Below, one piece after another: positions 34,381 through 42,364 of a stretch of 64,000 nt of DNA; the stretch's first letter is position 1; the number at the start of each line of letters is the position of its first letter. A program made the translations under genes and the position numbers. Source of the stretch: RBG-16-66-20 sp052386675 (lineage in GTDB: Bacteria; Pseudomonadota; Gammaproteobacteria; Burkholderiales; SG8-39); contig JBQTJX010000029.1 in assembly GCA_052386675.1 (NCBI GenBank), forward strand, positions 62,001-126,000, in the 5' to 3' direction. The notes beneath the pieces were generated by a model. The model had not been told where the DNA came from, did not search any database, and saw only the letters and a program-made list of their open reading frames with translations.

Positions 34381-35178
34381 ATGCCTGAGCCCTACTTCCG
34401 GGAAGCGGGCGCCGGGCCCGGCGTCGTCTGCCTGCATGCCAATGCGGGCAGCTCGAGCCAGTGGCGTGGCCTGATGGATTCGCTGGCGCCGGCATGGCAC
34501 GTGCTGGCGCCCGATTCCTGGGGGTCGGGCAGGAGCCCGGAGTGGCCTTCCGACCGTGTCATCACGCTGCGGGACGAAGCCGCGCTCATCGAGCCGGTGC
34601 TCGAGAAGGCAGGCGCGCCGTTCGCGCTGGTGGGGCATTCCTACGGCGCGGCGATCGCGCTGGTCGCGGCGCTGGCCAATCCCGGGCGCGTGCGGGCGCT
34701 GGCGCTCTACGAACCGACGCTGTTCTCGCTGCTGGCCGCGGAGCAGCCCCCGTCGAACGACGGCGAGGGCATCCTTGGTGCGGTGACGCGGGCGGGCGCG
34801 GCCCTGGATGCGGGTGACCGGGATGCCGCCGCGCGGCATTTCATCGACTACTGGATGGGCGAGGGCGCCTGGCAGCGCACGCCAGAGCCGCGCAAGCCCG
34901 CCATCGCCGCCTCGGTCGTGAACGTGCGGCGCTGGGCGCATGCGCTGACCACCGAGCCCGCGCTGCTGGCGGCATTCCGTTCGCTGGACATCCCGACGCT
35001 GTACATGGTCGGCAAGCGCTCGACTGCCTCGGCGCACGGCGTGGCGCGGCTGCTGACGAAGGCCCTGCCGCGCGTGGAAGTGGTGAAATTCGAGGATCTC
35101 GGCCACATGGGGCCAGTGACCCATCCGGAGACGGTGAACGCGGCGATCGCGGCGTTTCTCGGGTCGTCCCGGGTCTGA
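34381..35178 (+). CDS. alpha/beta hydrolase
   Basis: A 265-residue soluble alpha/beta hydrolase. The oxyanion segment CLHANAGSSSQW lies near residue 18, the nucleophile elbow is VGHSYGAA (Ser near residue 87), and the catalytic His is in EDLGHMGPVTHPE near residue 242. The order and spacing are normal for lipase- or haloalkane-dehalogenase-like members. It forms a two-gene set with the preceding methyltransferase. A perfect 20-bp palindrome begins 2 bp after its stop. Confidence 0.87.
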   Translation: MPEPYFREAGAGPGVVCLHANAGSSSQWRGLMDSLAPAWHVLAPDSWGSGRSPEWPSDRVITLRDEAALIEPVLEKAGAPFALVGHSYGAAIALVAALANPGRVRALALYEPTLFSLLAAEQPPSNDGEGILGAVTRAGAALDAGDRDAAARHFIDYWMGEGAWQRTPEPRKPAIAASVVNVRRWAHALTTEPALLAAFRSLDIPTLYMVGKRSTASAHGVARLLTKALPRVEVVKFEDLGHMGPVTHPETVNAAIAAFLGSSRV

Positions 35179-35179
35179 A

Positions 35180-35199
35180 ATGTAACCGATCGGTTACAT
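35180..35199. promoter_or_regulatory. 20-bp perfect palindrome (operator-like or terminator stem)
   Basis: ATGTAACCGA followed by its exact reverse complement, centred at 35189/35190 with no loop. Such loopless TAACCGATCGGTTA palindromes resemble TetR-family operators more than intrinsic terminators. It lies between two convergent genes, where an operator has no obvious promoter to control. No TetR gene is present in the window. Confidence 0.6.
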
Positions 35200-35218
35200 C
35201 GGGAGCCACCCGCAGCCC

Positions 35219-35244
35219 GCGCGCAGGCGCTAGCGCCTGCGCGC
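35219..35244. terminator. GC-rich hairpin between convergent genes
   Basis: A near-loopless inverted repeat with a 12-bp stem (35219-35230 with 35233-35244) around TA. It stands 40 bp after the hydrolase stop and 11 bp after the aldolase stop on the other strand. There is no T-run, so Rho-independent action is uncertain. It is the best candidate for a bidirectional stop here. Confidence 0.5.
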
Positions 35245-35254
35245 CGCGCCCGGG

Positions 35255-35887
35255 TCAGCTCGGGAAGTGGCTCTCGAGGTCCTGGATCTGCGCGGCGTCG
35301 AGGAAGCGCGTCTCGCGCCCGGAGAGCAGCAGGAAGAGTTTTGCCGTCTCCTCCATTTCCTCGGCGTTGTACACGGCGTCCTCGAGGGACTTGCCGGCAA
35401 CGACCGGGCCATGGTTGGCGAGGAGCACGGCATGGTGCTTCTTCGCCTTCTCCCGGACCGCCTCGGCCAGGGCGCGGTCGCCCGGTCGGAAGTACGGGAC
35501 CAGCGGCAGGCGCCTGATTCGCATGACGTAGTAGGCGGTAATGGACGGAAGGACATCGGACGGATCCGCATGCTGCATGCACGAGACCGCCACGCAATGC
35601 GTGCAGTGCAGGTGCACGATGGCGTGCGCCGACGGCCGCTCCTCGTACATCGCAAGGTGAAGGAAGCCTTCCTTGGAAGGGGCGTCTCCCGATACGTGCC
35701 TGCCCGCCGGGTCGAGCTTGGAGATGCGCGCTGGATCGAGCCGGCCGAGACAGGAATTGGTGGGCGTGACGAGCATCCCGTCGGGCACGCGCACCGAGAG
35801 GTTCCCGGAACTGCCATGCGCGTAGCCGCGGGCGTAGAGCGACTCGCCGAACAGGACGAGCGACTCGCGCGCTTCGTTTTCCGTCAT
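35255..35887 (-). CDS. class II aldolase/adducin protein, OtnC-like 3-oxo-tetronate-4-phosphate decarboxylase
   Basis: A 210-residue Zn-dependent protein. HGSSGNLSVRV lies near residue 24, the metal site HAIVHLHCTHCVAVSC near residue 88 supplies two His, and LLANHGPVVAGKSLEDAVYNAEEMEETAKL near residue 155 supplies the third. In the OtnK/OtnC pathway this enzyme decarboxylates 3-oxo-tetronate 4-phosphate to dihydroxyacetone phosphate. The assignment over other class II aldolases rests on its immediate pairing with an OtnK-type kinase, whose stop overlaps its ATG (ATGA). It is the last gene of the operon. Confidence 0.8.
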   Translation of the reverse strand: MTENEARESLVLFGESLYARGYAHGSSGNLSVRVPDGMLVTPTNSCLGRLDPARISKLDPAGRHVSGDAPSKEGFLHLAMYEERPSAHAIVHLHCTHCVAVSCMQHADPSDVLPSITAYYVMRIRRLPLVPYFRPGDRALAEAVREKAKKHHAVLLANHGPVVAGKSLEDAVYNAEEMEETAKLFLLLSGRETRFLDAAQIQDLESHFPS

Positions 35888-37176
35888 GCCAGCACCTCGA
35901 ATGCACGGTTGAAGAAATCGCTGCCGCCGAAATTTCCCGACTTGAGCGCCAGGTGCAAGCCCGGGGGATTCGCATGGCACCAGGGGACGCCCGGATCGAT
36001 CTGCGGCCCGATCCGGAGCGCCTTGACGTCGAGCGCGCCGACGCATGCGCCCGCGGTCTCGCCGCCGGCCACCACAAGCCGGCCCACGCCGGCCTCCACG
36101 AGTCCCGCGGCAACCCTCGAGAGCGTGCGCTCGACCACTTCGCCCGCGTACCCGGCGCCGAGGCGCTCCTGTACGGCGCGCACGGTTGCAGGCTCGGCGG
36201 TGGCGTAGACGAGCACCGGCTGGTCGCCGAGCCGCGGGCGGGCCCAGGCCAATGCCTCCGCGGCTAGGTCGTGTCCGGCGGCGGCGCGCAGCGGGTCTAT
36301 TGGGAAGCCGGCGCCGCCGGAGGCGAGGAATGCCGCAACCTGGGCGTTGGTGGCCTGCGAGCAACTCCCGGACACCACGGCCGCAGCGCCCGAGGCGGGC
36401 GGCAGCCGCGCCGCAGCCGGCGCTGGCGAAAGCCCATGCAGTGCCGGGATGCCGATCGCGAGGCCCGAGCCGGCGACGACGAGCGCGAAGTCGCGCGCCG
36501 CAGCGGCCAGCACGCGCAAGTCCTCGTCCTCGAGGACATCGGCAAGGGCGAACGCCACGCCCTCGCGTTCGAGTTCGGCCATGCGCCGGCGCACCGCCGC
36601 GGCGCCCTGCGCGACGATGCAATGCTCGACCAGCCCCGCGCGCGTGCGCGCGAGCTGTGCCTGCATCACGCGTACCAGGTTCGAGTCGGTCATGGGCGTG
36701 AGCGGGTGGTGGCGCATCGGGCTCTCGGAGAGGAGCGTGTCGCCCACGAAGAGGTGCCCCTTGTAGACGGTGCGGCCGGTTTCGGGGAACGCCGGCGTGA
36801 CCAGCGCCTGCCGCGCGCCGGTTTCGGCCAGCAACGCCTCGGCCACCGGCCCGATGTTGCCGCGCGGCGTCGAATCGAAGGTGGAGCAGACCTTGAAGTA
36901 GAGCTGCCGCGCGCCGCGCGCGCGCAGCCAGCGCGCCGCGGCGAGCGAAGCCTCGACCGCCTCGCCGGGTGGCGCGGTGCGCGATTTCAGCGCCACCACC
37001 ACCGCGTCGGCATCGAACGACGCGGCCGGTTCCGGCACGCCGATCGTTTGCACCGTGCTCATGCCCGAGCGCGCCAGGTTGTTGGCGAGATCCGTGGCGC
37101 CGGTGAAGTCGTCCGCGATGCAGCCGATCAGCAGGCGCGCCACGAGTGTCCCATGGACACCCTCCTTCCCGGTCAT
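35884..37176 (-). CDS. four-carbon acid sugar kinase (OtnK-like, DUF1537)
   Basis: A 430-residue kinase. The N-domain begins LIGCIADDFTGATDLANNL, with KVCSTFDSTPRGNIGPVAEAL near residue 98 and PAFPETGRTVYKGHLFV near residue 129 as substrate-binding signatures. The C-terminal domain has VSGSCSQATNAQVA near residue 270 and the ATP-binding VVAGGETAGACVGAL near residue 380. It phosphorylates 3-oxo-tetronate or a similar four-carbon acid. The ATG at 37176 overlaps the SMP-30 stop (ATGA); a GTG at 37143 would start closer to the domain but lacks a well-spaced ribosome site. Confidence 0.85.
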   Translation of the reverse strand: MTGKEGVHGTLVARLLIGCIADDFTGATDLANNLARSGMSTVQTIGVPEPAASFDADAVVVALKSRTAPPGEAVEASLAAARWLRARGARQLYFKVCSTFDSTPRGNIGPVAEALLAETGARQALVTPAFPETGRTVYKGHLFVGDTLLSESPMRHHPLTPMTDSNLVRVMQAQLARTRAGLVEHCIVAQGAAAVRRRMAELEREGVAFALADVLEDEDLRVLAAAARDFALVVAGSGLAIGIPALHGLSPAPAAARLPPASGAAAVVSGSCSQATNAQVAAFLASGGAGFPIDPLRAAAGHDLAAEALAWARPRLGDQPVLVYATAEPATVRAVQERLGAGYAGEVVERTLSRVAAGLVEAGVGRLVVAGGETAGACVGALDVKALRIGPQIDPGVPWCHANPPGLHLALKSGNFGGSDFFNRAFEVLA

Positions 37177-38141
37177 GGGAAACGCACGTCCCAATGGGCA
37201 GGCTTCGCCCCCGCCACCGGGGCCGGCATGCGGTAGATCCGGTTGTCCTGCAGGCAGCCGAGGTACAGCGTGCGCCGGTCCGCGCCGCCGAAGGCGCTGG
37301 ACGAAAGGTTGCGGATGCGCGCCGCGGGCACTGGCGGCAGCGTCTCGCCCTTCAACTCGTCGCGGGCGAAGAGCTGCTCGACGCGATCGACGAACGCCGG
37401 GTCATTGTCCTCCAGCACCACTTCCTGGCGTCGATCGGGACGCACCCGGAGCAGGCGGTTGGAGACGATGCTGGTGATCCAAAGGCCACCCTCGTCGTCG
37501 AAGTCGAGCCCGTCCGGAAAGACCCCGGGCGGATACTCGGCGTACACCTCCCGGGGGCCGAGCCCGTCTTTCGTCACCGCGAAGCGGCTCGTGCAATGGC
37601 CGTAGGTTTCATTGACGTAGAGCCAGCGCCCCGAGGGATCCACCTTGCACTCGTTCGTGAACGCGAGCCCGTCGGCCACCACCCGCGCTCCCCGGCGATC
37701 CACCAGCACGACGTAGCCGTCGGCGAGCTTCGGGCTGCGCGCCGCGGCACGCGGCACCTGCCGCGTGCTGACCGTGATCCAGGTGCGGCCGTTCTCCGCA
37801 TGCACGAAGTTCGTCGGTTCCAGCGCCCGCCCATTCACTTCGAGAAGGAAGGGCGTGAGCTCGCCCCCGGTCGTCAGCCGCCAGACGCCGCCGTCACTCT
37901 CGCCCAGGTGCGCCAGGAGAAAGGACCGGTCGGGCAGGATGGCGAAGCCGTTGGTCTTCACCGGGCGCTTGCCGTCGATCAGGCCCTGATACAGCTGCTG
38001 CGACCCGTCGGCGCGGATGCGCAGCACGCCGCCCCGCCAGTCGGACACGAACACCTCGTCCTGCGCGGTGCAGTGCACGCATTCCGGCCGGTGCAAGCCG
38101 GAGCCGAAGTCCCCTAGCGCCGCAAGGCCGAGCGCTTTCAG
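37173..38141 (-). CDS. SMP-30/gluconolactonase family protein
   Basis: A 322-residue six-bladed beta-propeller. HRPECVHCTAQDEVFVSDWRGG near residue 17 carries the metal-binding Glu, TNGFAILPDRSFLLAHLG lies near residue 60, and VNETYGHCTSRF and PPGVFPDGLDFDDEGGLWIT near residue 205 give the remaining metal ligands. Members hydrolyse sugar lactones. The likely start is the rare CTG at 38141, which forms CTGA with the dehydratase stop and has GGAG nearby. The first other candidate is a TTG at 38096, which would cut into the conserved N-terminus. It would supply the acid for the other enzymes of this operon. Confidence 0.8.
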   Translation of the reverse strand: MKALGLAALGDFGSGLHRPECVHCTAQDEVFVSDWRGGVLRIRADGSQQLYQGLIDGKRPVKTNGFAILPDRSFLLAHLGESDGGVWRLTTGGELTPFLLEVNGRALEPTNFVHAENGRTWITVSTRQVPRAAARSPKLADGYVVLVDRRGARVVADGLAFTNECKVDPSGRWLYVNETYGHCTSRFAVTKDGLGPREVYAEYPPGVFPDGLDFDDEGGLWITSIVSNRLLRVRPDRRQEVVLEDNDPAFVDRVEQLFARDELKGETLPPVPAARIRNLSSSAFGGADRRTLYLGCLQDNRIYRMPAPVAGAKPAHWDVRFP

Positions 38142-39865
38142 TGGATCTCCGGCTCCGCCGTGGGCGCCGTTCCCTCGAGGAAGTCGAAGTCGCAGCCCTC
38201 GTTGGCCTGCTTCACATGCCTTGAGAAGATCGCTCCGTACGAGCGCTCGTACTTCATCGGCGGGCGCTTCCAGGCGGCCCTGCGCCTGACCATTTCCGCA
38301 TCCGGGATTTTCAGGTTGATCGCCTTCCTCTCGACATCCAGTTCGATCAGGTCGCCGGTCTGCACGAAAGCCAGCGGGCCGCCGACGTAGGCCTCGGGCG
38401 CGACGTGCAGGATGCAGGTGCCGTAGCTGGTGCCGCTCATGCGGCCATCCGAGATCCGCACCATGTCCTTGATGCCCTGCTTGATGAGCTTCTTCGGCAT
38501 CGGTAGCATGCCCCACTCGGGAAAACCCGGGCCGCCCAGCGGGCCGGACATTTTCAGCACCAGCACCGAGTTCGCGTCCACGTCCAGATCGTCCCGGTCG
38601 ATCCTCGCCGCCATGTCGTTGTAGTCCTCGAACACCACCGCGCGGCCGGTGTGCTGCAGCAGCTTCGGGTCCGCGGCGCTCACCTTGAGGACGGCGCCGT
38701 CCGGCGCCAGGGAGCCGCGCAGCATGACGATGGCGCCGGATTTCTTGAGTGGCTTGTCGCGGGGCAGGATGACGTCGGCGTTCCAGACCCTGGCGTCCTT
38801 GATGTTCTCCCCGAGCGTCCTGCCGTTGACGGTCTTCGCCTCCAGGTCGAGCAGGTCCTTCAATTGCCAGAGCAGGGCGCGCAGGCCGCCGGCGTAGAAG
38901 AAATCCTCCATCAGGTATTTGTCGCCGGAGGGCCGCACGTTGGCGATGACGGGCACTTTGGCCGCGATTTCGTTGTAGCGCTCGAGGGGGAAGGCGAGGC
39001 CTGCGCGCCCGGCCATGGCCACCAGGTGCACGATGGCGTTGGTCGAGCCGCCCATCGCCATCAGGGTGGTGATGGCGTTGTCGAAGGAGCCGCGCGACAG
39101 GATGTCCTTGGGCTTCAGGTCCTGCCACACCATCTCGACGATGCGCTTGCCGGTGAGGGTGGCCAGGCGCGCGTGGTTGGAATCGGGCGCCGGGATGGAG
39201 GAGTAGCCCGGCAGGGTGAGGCCCAGTGCTTCGGCCAGCGACATCATGGTGGCCGCGGTGCCCATGGTCATGCAGGTGCCGGGGGAGCGGGCGATGGTGT
39301 CCTCTATGTCCTGCCAGTCGCGCTCGGTGATCTGCCCGGCGCGCAGCTGGTCCCAGTACTTCCAGGTGTCGGAGCCGGAACCGAGGGTCTGATCGCGCCA
39401 GTGGCTGTTCAGCATCGGCCCGGCGGGCAGGTAGATCGCCGGCAGGTTCATGCTGGTCGCGCCCATGACGAGCGCGGGCGTGGTCTTGTCGCAGCCGCCC
39501 ATGAGCACGCAGCCGTCCACCGGGTAGGAGCGCAGCAGCTCCTCGGTCTCCATGGCGAGGAAGTTGCGGAACATCATGGTGGTGGGCTTCTGCATGGTCT
39601 CGGCCAGCGCCATCGCCGGCATCTCCAGCGGGAAGCCGCCCGCCTGCCAGATGCCGCGCTTGACCTCCTCGGCGCGCTGCCGGAAGTGGGTGTGGCAGTG
39701 GTTGATGTCCGACCAGGTATTGATGATGGCGATGACCGGCTTGCCCGCGTAGTCGGTCCGGTCGTAGCCCATCTGCGCGGTGCGCGAGCGGTGGCCGAAG
39801 GAGCGCAGGTCCTTGACGCCGAACCAGCGGTGGCTGCGCAGTTCCTCGGGTTTCTTTTTCGTCAC
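38138..39865 (-). CDS. IlvD/Edd family sugar-acid dehydratase (L-arabonate dehydratase-like)
   Basis: A 575-residue Fe-S dehydratase. IINTWSDINHCHTHFRQRAEEVKRG lies near residue 47, the cluster Cys are in GGCDKTTPA near residue 123 and ARSPGTCMTMGTAATMMS near residue 190, and GGSTNAIVHLVAMAGRAG near residue 267 is a further hallmark. Its subgroup (with FGHRSR near the N-terminus) looks like pentonate/hexonate dehydratases rather than true IlvD of branched-chain synthesis. The start is GTG at 39865 with GAGGAG 6 nt upstream. It is the first gene of a four-gene sugar-acid operon. Confidence 0.85.
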   Translation of the reverse strand: MTKKKPEELRSHRWFGVKDLRSFGHRSRTAQMGYDRTDYAGKPVIAIINTWSDINHCHTHFRQRAEEVKRGIWQAGGFPLEMPAMALAETMQKPTTMMFRNFLAMETEELLRSYPVDGCVLMGGCDKTTPALVMGATSMNLPAIYLPAGPMLNSHWRDQTLGSGSDTWKYWDQLRAGQITERDWQDIEDTIARSPGTCMTMGTAATMMSLAEALGLTLPGYSSIPAPDSNHARLATLTGKRIVEMVWQDLKPKDILSRGSFDNAITTLMAMGGSTNAIVHLVAMAGRAGLAFPLERYNEIAAKVPVIANVRPSGDKYLMEDFFYAGGLRALLWQLKDLLDLEAKTVNGRTLGENIKDARVWNADVILPRDKPLKKSGAIVMLRGSLAPDGAVLKVSAADPKLLQHTGRAVVFEDYNDMAARIDRDDLDVDANSVLVLKMSGPLGGPGFPEWGMLPMPKKLIKQGIKDMVRISDGRMSGTSYGTCILHVAPEAYVGGPLAFVQTGDLIELDVERKAINLKIPDAEMVRRRAAWKRPPMKYERSYGAIFSRHVKQANEGCDFDFLEGTAPTAEPEIH

Positions 39866-39905
39866 GGCGTCTCCTCAGGGGAAGCGAAGATTGTAAACTC
39901 GCCCC

Positions 39906-40679
39906 ATGGCCTCTGCCGCCGAGTTTCTCCTGCGCCCGCGCAGCTGGCAGCGGCTCGCCCGCGTCGCCGGCTACGCGACCGTGGCCGCGCTGGCCCCCTC
40001 CAGCTACGGCCCGGCGGCGCGCGAGCTGGCGGTGCGCCAGGTCTACCTCACGGCCTGGAAGGTGCTCCCCGGATACCTCTTGTTCACCGCGCTGCTGAGC
40101 GTGGTGCTGATCCAGATCGCCGACGGCGCGCTGCGCGCCTACGGCCTTGCCCAGTTCTCCCTCGAGCTGGTGCTGCGCGTGCTGGTGCTGGAACTGGTGC
40201 CGTTGCTCACGGTGTTCTTCGTCGCCTTCCGCTCCGGCGCGGCGGTCGCCGCCGAGGTGGCGGTGATGCGGGTCACCGGGGAACTGGACGACAGCGCGGA
40301 AGCGGGCTCCGACGAATTGCGCGGGGAACTCGTGCCGCGCGTCGCCGCCACCGCGCTGTCGGTGTTCGCGCTGACGACGCTCGGCGGCGCGCTGGCGCTC
40401 GCGATCTCCTACGCTTCCTTCTTTCACACTTCGCGCGCCGGCTTCTTCGTCTTCACCCGCGTGGTGGGTACCGTGTTCGACGACCTGGTGCTGGCGGGCC
40501 TGGCCCTGAAGTTCGTCCTGTTCGGCGCCGCGGTGGCGCTGATCCCGATCGCCGCCGGCCTGGAGGCCGAGCGTGGCCGCATGAAATCGGTGCCCGCCGT
40601 GGTGCTGGCGGGCCTGATGAAGCTGGCGCTCGCGATCTCGGTCATCGAAGTGGCGATATTGGTGGTGAAATACGTCTGA
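39906..40679 (+). CDS. MlaE-like ABC transporter permease
   Basis: A 257-residue inner-membrane protein of the MlaE family. An amphipathic N-terminal helix (about residues 8-25) and five or six TM segments are present, with the ELVPLLTVFFVAFRSGAAVAAEVAVMRVTGELD segment near residue 98 typical of lipid ABC permeases. It would move phospholipid or another lipid together with the MCE protein encoded 2 bp downstream. No MlaF-type ATPase gene lies on either side. It is divergent from the dehydratase operon across 40 bp. Confidence 0.85.
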   Translation: MASAAEFLLRPRSWQRLARVAGYATVAALAPSSYGPAARELAVRQVYLTAWKVLPGYLLFTALLSVVLIQIADGALRAYGLAQFSLELVLRVLVLELVPLLTVFFVAFRSGAAVAAEVAVMRVTGELDDSAEAGSDELRGELVPRVAATALSVFALTTLGGALALAISYASFFHTSRAGFFVFTRVVGTVFDDLVLAGLALKFVLFGAAVALIPIAAGLEAERGRMKSVPAVVLAGLMKLALAISVIEVAILVVKYV

Positions 40680-40681
40680 GC

Positions 40682-41713
40682 ATGGACGAGCAGCCGAATC
40701 CCGGGAACGAACCCGCGCCAAACGAACCTGCGCGCAGCCTCGCGCCGCGCAATCTTGGCGTCAAGGTCGGCATCCTGATCGCCGTCAGCGTCATGGTTGC
40801 CGTCGCCTTTGTCGGCTACGTGCTCTACGCCCGCGGCGCCTTCGAGAACTTCCAGCGCCTGGCGCTGGTGGCCGACAACGTCGAGGGCGTGACCGTCGGC
40901 ATGGACCTCACCTACGCCGGCTTCCCGATCGGCCGGGTGCGGCGCCTGTCGCTGGGCAACGACGGCAAGGCGCGCATCCACCTGCGCATCCCGGAGAGCG
41001 AAACGCGCTGGTTGCGCACCACCACCGTGTTCGTCATGGACGTCCCGCTGGTGGGCGGCGCGAAACTGCGCGCCTATACCGGCAACCTGCAGGACCCGCC
41101 GCTGCCGGACCGTGCCGAGCGCACGGTGCTGCGCGGTGATGCCAACGCGGAAATCCCGCTCATGATCGCCACCGTGCGGCAGGCACTGGAGAACGTCGAG
41201 AGCATGACCGCGCGCGATTCCAGCCTGCAGCAGAGCATCGACAACGCGAAGGCGGTGACTGCGCGCATGGCCGGGAAGTACGGCGTGCTGGGCGGCGTGC
41301 TTGGGAGCGAGGACAACGCGCGCAAGATCATTGCCTCCATCGACCGCGCCAACGCGCTGCTCGCGAACCTGGGTGGGGTGTCGCTCAAGCTGGACGCAGT
41401 GCTGGCCAAGGCCGACCGGCGCCTCTATGGCTCGGGCGGCATCGCCGACGAGACGCAGAAGGCCGTGGCGCAGGCCAACACCATGCTCGGGGAGGTGCGC
41501 GAGCGCCTGAAGGCGGTGGACGCGATCCTCGCCGATGCGCAGTCGGTGAGCGCGAGCGCGAAGACCGCGGCGGCGAACGTGGCCGGCGCCACCGCGGACC
41601 TGGGCGCGCTGCGCGCCGAGGTCGAGGCCAGCCTGCGCAAGGTCACCTCGCTCATCGAGGAAATCAACCGCAAGTGGCCCTTCGAACGCGACACGAAAAT
41701 CAAGCTGCCGTGA
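40682..41713 (+). CDS. MlaD family (MCE domain) lipid transport protein
   Basis: A 343-residue protein with a Pro/Asn-rich cytoplasmic tail, one TM (about residues 30-50) and an MCE domain (about 55-130) with VEGVTVGMDLTYAGFPIGRVR. A long helical, coiled-coil region (about 155-330, rich in Ala/Glu/Asn) follows, like the hydrophobic tunnel-forming tails of larger MCE proteins. It binds lipid in the periplasm and works with the MlaE-like permease. Its stop is overlapped by the GTG start of the lipoprotein gene. Confidence 0.87.
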   Translation: MDEQPNPGNEPAPNEPARSLAPRNLGVKVGILIAVSVMVAVAFVGYVLYARGAFENFQRLALVADNVEGVTVGMDLTYAGFPIGRVRRLSLGNDGKARIHLRIPESETRWLRTTTVFVMDVPLVGGAKLRAYTGNLQDPPLPDRAERTVLRGDANAEIPLMIATVRQALENVESMTARDSSLQQSIDNAKAVTARMAGKYGVLGGVLGSEDNARKIIASIDRANALLANLGGVSLKLDAVLAKADRRLYGSGGIADETQKAVAQANTMLGEVRERLKAVDAILADAQSVSASAKTAAANVAGATADLGALRAEVEASLRKVTSLIEEINRKWPFERDTKIKLP

Positions 41714-42315
41714 CCGAAAAGCAGCGAAATCAGGGACGGACCACGATTTGCTGGGCGATCACCGCGGCGCTGCTCGCGTCCTGCGCCAGTGGCCCGCCGC
41801 CGCCCGACTGGCAGCTGGATGCGCGCGCCGCGCTGCAGGGCTTCGAAAAGCACTACCTGGAAGGCAACACGAAGGTCGCGGAGGCGGAGTTCGCACGCGC
41901 GAAGGATGAGATCCGCAGGACCGGGCGCGGCGATCTGCTCGCGCGCGCCGAACTGGTTCGCTGCGCTGCGCGTACCGCGAGCCTGGAACTGGACAACTGC
42001 CCCGCATTCGAGGCGCTGCGCCGCGACGCGGGGCCGGAAGAACTGGCCTACGCGGACTATCTCGCGGGAAAGGGCAAGCACGCGCCCTCGGAGGATGCGC
42101 TCTCGCGCCTGGTCGCGGCGGGCGTGGCATTCCGCGCCACGACGGTCACGCCGGCGCAGATCGCGTCGGCGATCGACATCGCCTCGTCGCAGGGCTGGCG
42201 ACGGCCGTTGCTGGCGTGGCTGGGCGTCGAGGAGAAGCGCGCCGAGGCGGCGGGGGACCAGGCCGCCGTGCAGCGCATCCAGCGCCGGATCAAGCTTATC
42301 CTGGCCGACAAGTAG
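41710..42315 (+). CDS. hypothetical lipoprotein of the MCE set
   Basis: A 201-residue predicted lipoprotein. The signal reads TTICWAITAALLASC with lipobox LASC, followed by a helical, Ala/Glu/Arg-rich domain without a recognised family. The GTG at 41710 forms GTGA with the upstream stop; no later start preserves the signal. Codons about 7-13 of the gene are supplied by a copy of the CAGGGACGGACCACG repeat, so a repeat has become the positively charged n-region of the signal peptide. By position it may be the outer-membrane partner of the MlaE/MlaD pair. Confidence 0.7.
   Translation: MTEKQRNQGRTTICWAITAALLASCASGPPPPDWQLDARAALQGFEKHYLEGNTKVAEAEFARAKDEIRRTGRGDLLARAELVRCAARTASLELDNCPAFEALRRDAGPEELAYADYLAGKGKHAPSEDALSRLVAAGVAFRATTVTPAQIASAIDIASSQGWRRPLLAWLGVEEKRAEAAGDQAAVQRIQRRIKLILADK
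41727..41749 (+). repeat. REP-like repeat copy inside coding sequence (left)
   Basis: AAATCAGGGACGGACCACGATTT, a one-base variant of the arm of the hairpin at 5725-5781. It lies wholly inside the lipoprotein gene, at its signal-peptide codons. It is an exact 15-bp inverted match to the copy at 42341-42355. Confidence 0.75.
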
Positions 42316-42335
42316 GACGCCTCCGGCGCTCGCCG

Positions 42336-42360
42336 GAAAACGTGGTCCGTCCCTGTTTTC
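42336..42360 (-). repeat. REP-like repeat copy after the lipoprotein gene (right, inverted)
   Basis: GAAAACGTGGTCCGTCCCTGTTTTC, whose 15-bp core is the reverse complement of the core at 41731-41745. It sits between the lipoprotein stop and the convergent scoB stop, immediately after a small 6-bp-stem hairpin (42323-42336). The two copies bracket the lipoprotein gene. Confidence 0.75.
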
Positions 42361-42364
42361 CGTT

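Noticed and set aside
37173..40721. Minus-strand open frame of 1182 codons
   Set aside because: Only its 3-prime 322 codons are the SMP-30 protein; the rest is out-of-frame translation of the dehydratase and antisense to mlaE.
42323..42336. Small 6-bp-stem hairpin after the MCE lipoprotein gene as an intrinsic terminator
   Set aside because: Followed by AAAA rather than T on the plus strand, and the T-run precedes it on the minus strand; better treated as part of the repeat-containing spacer.
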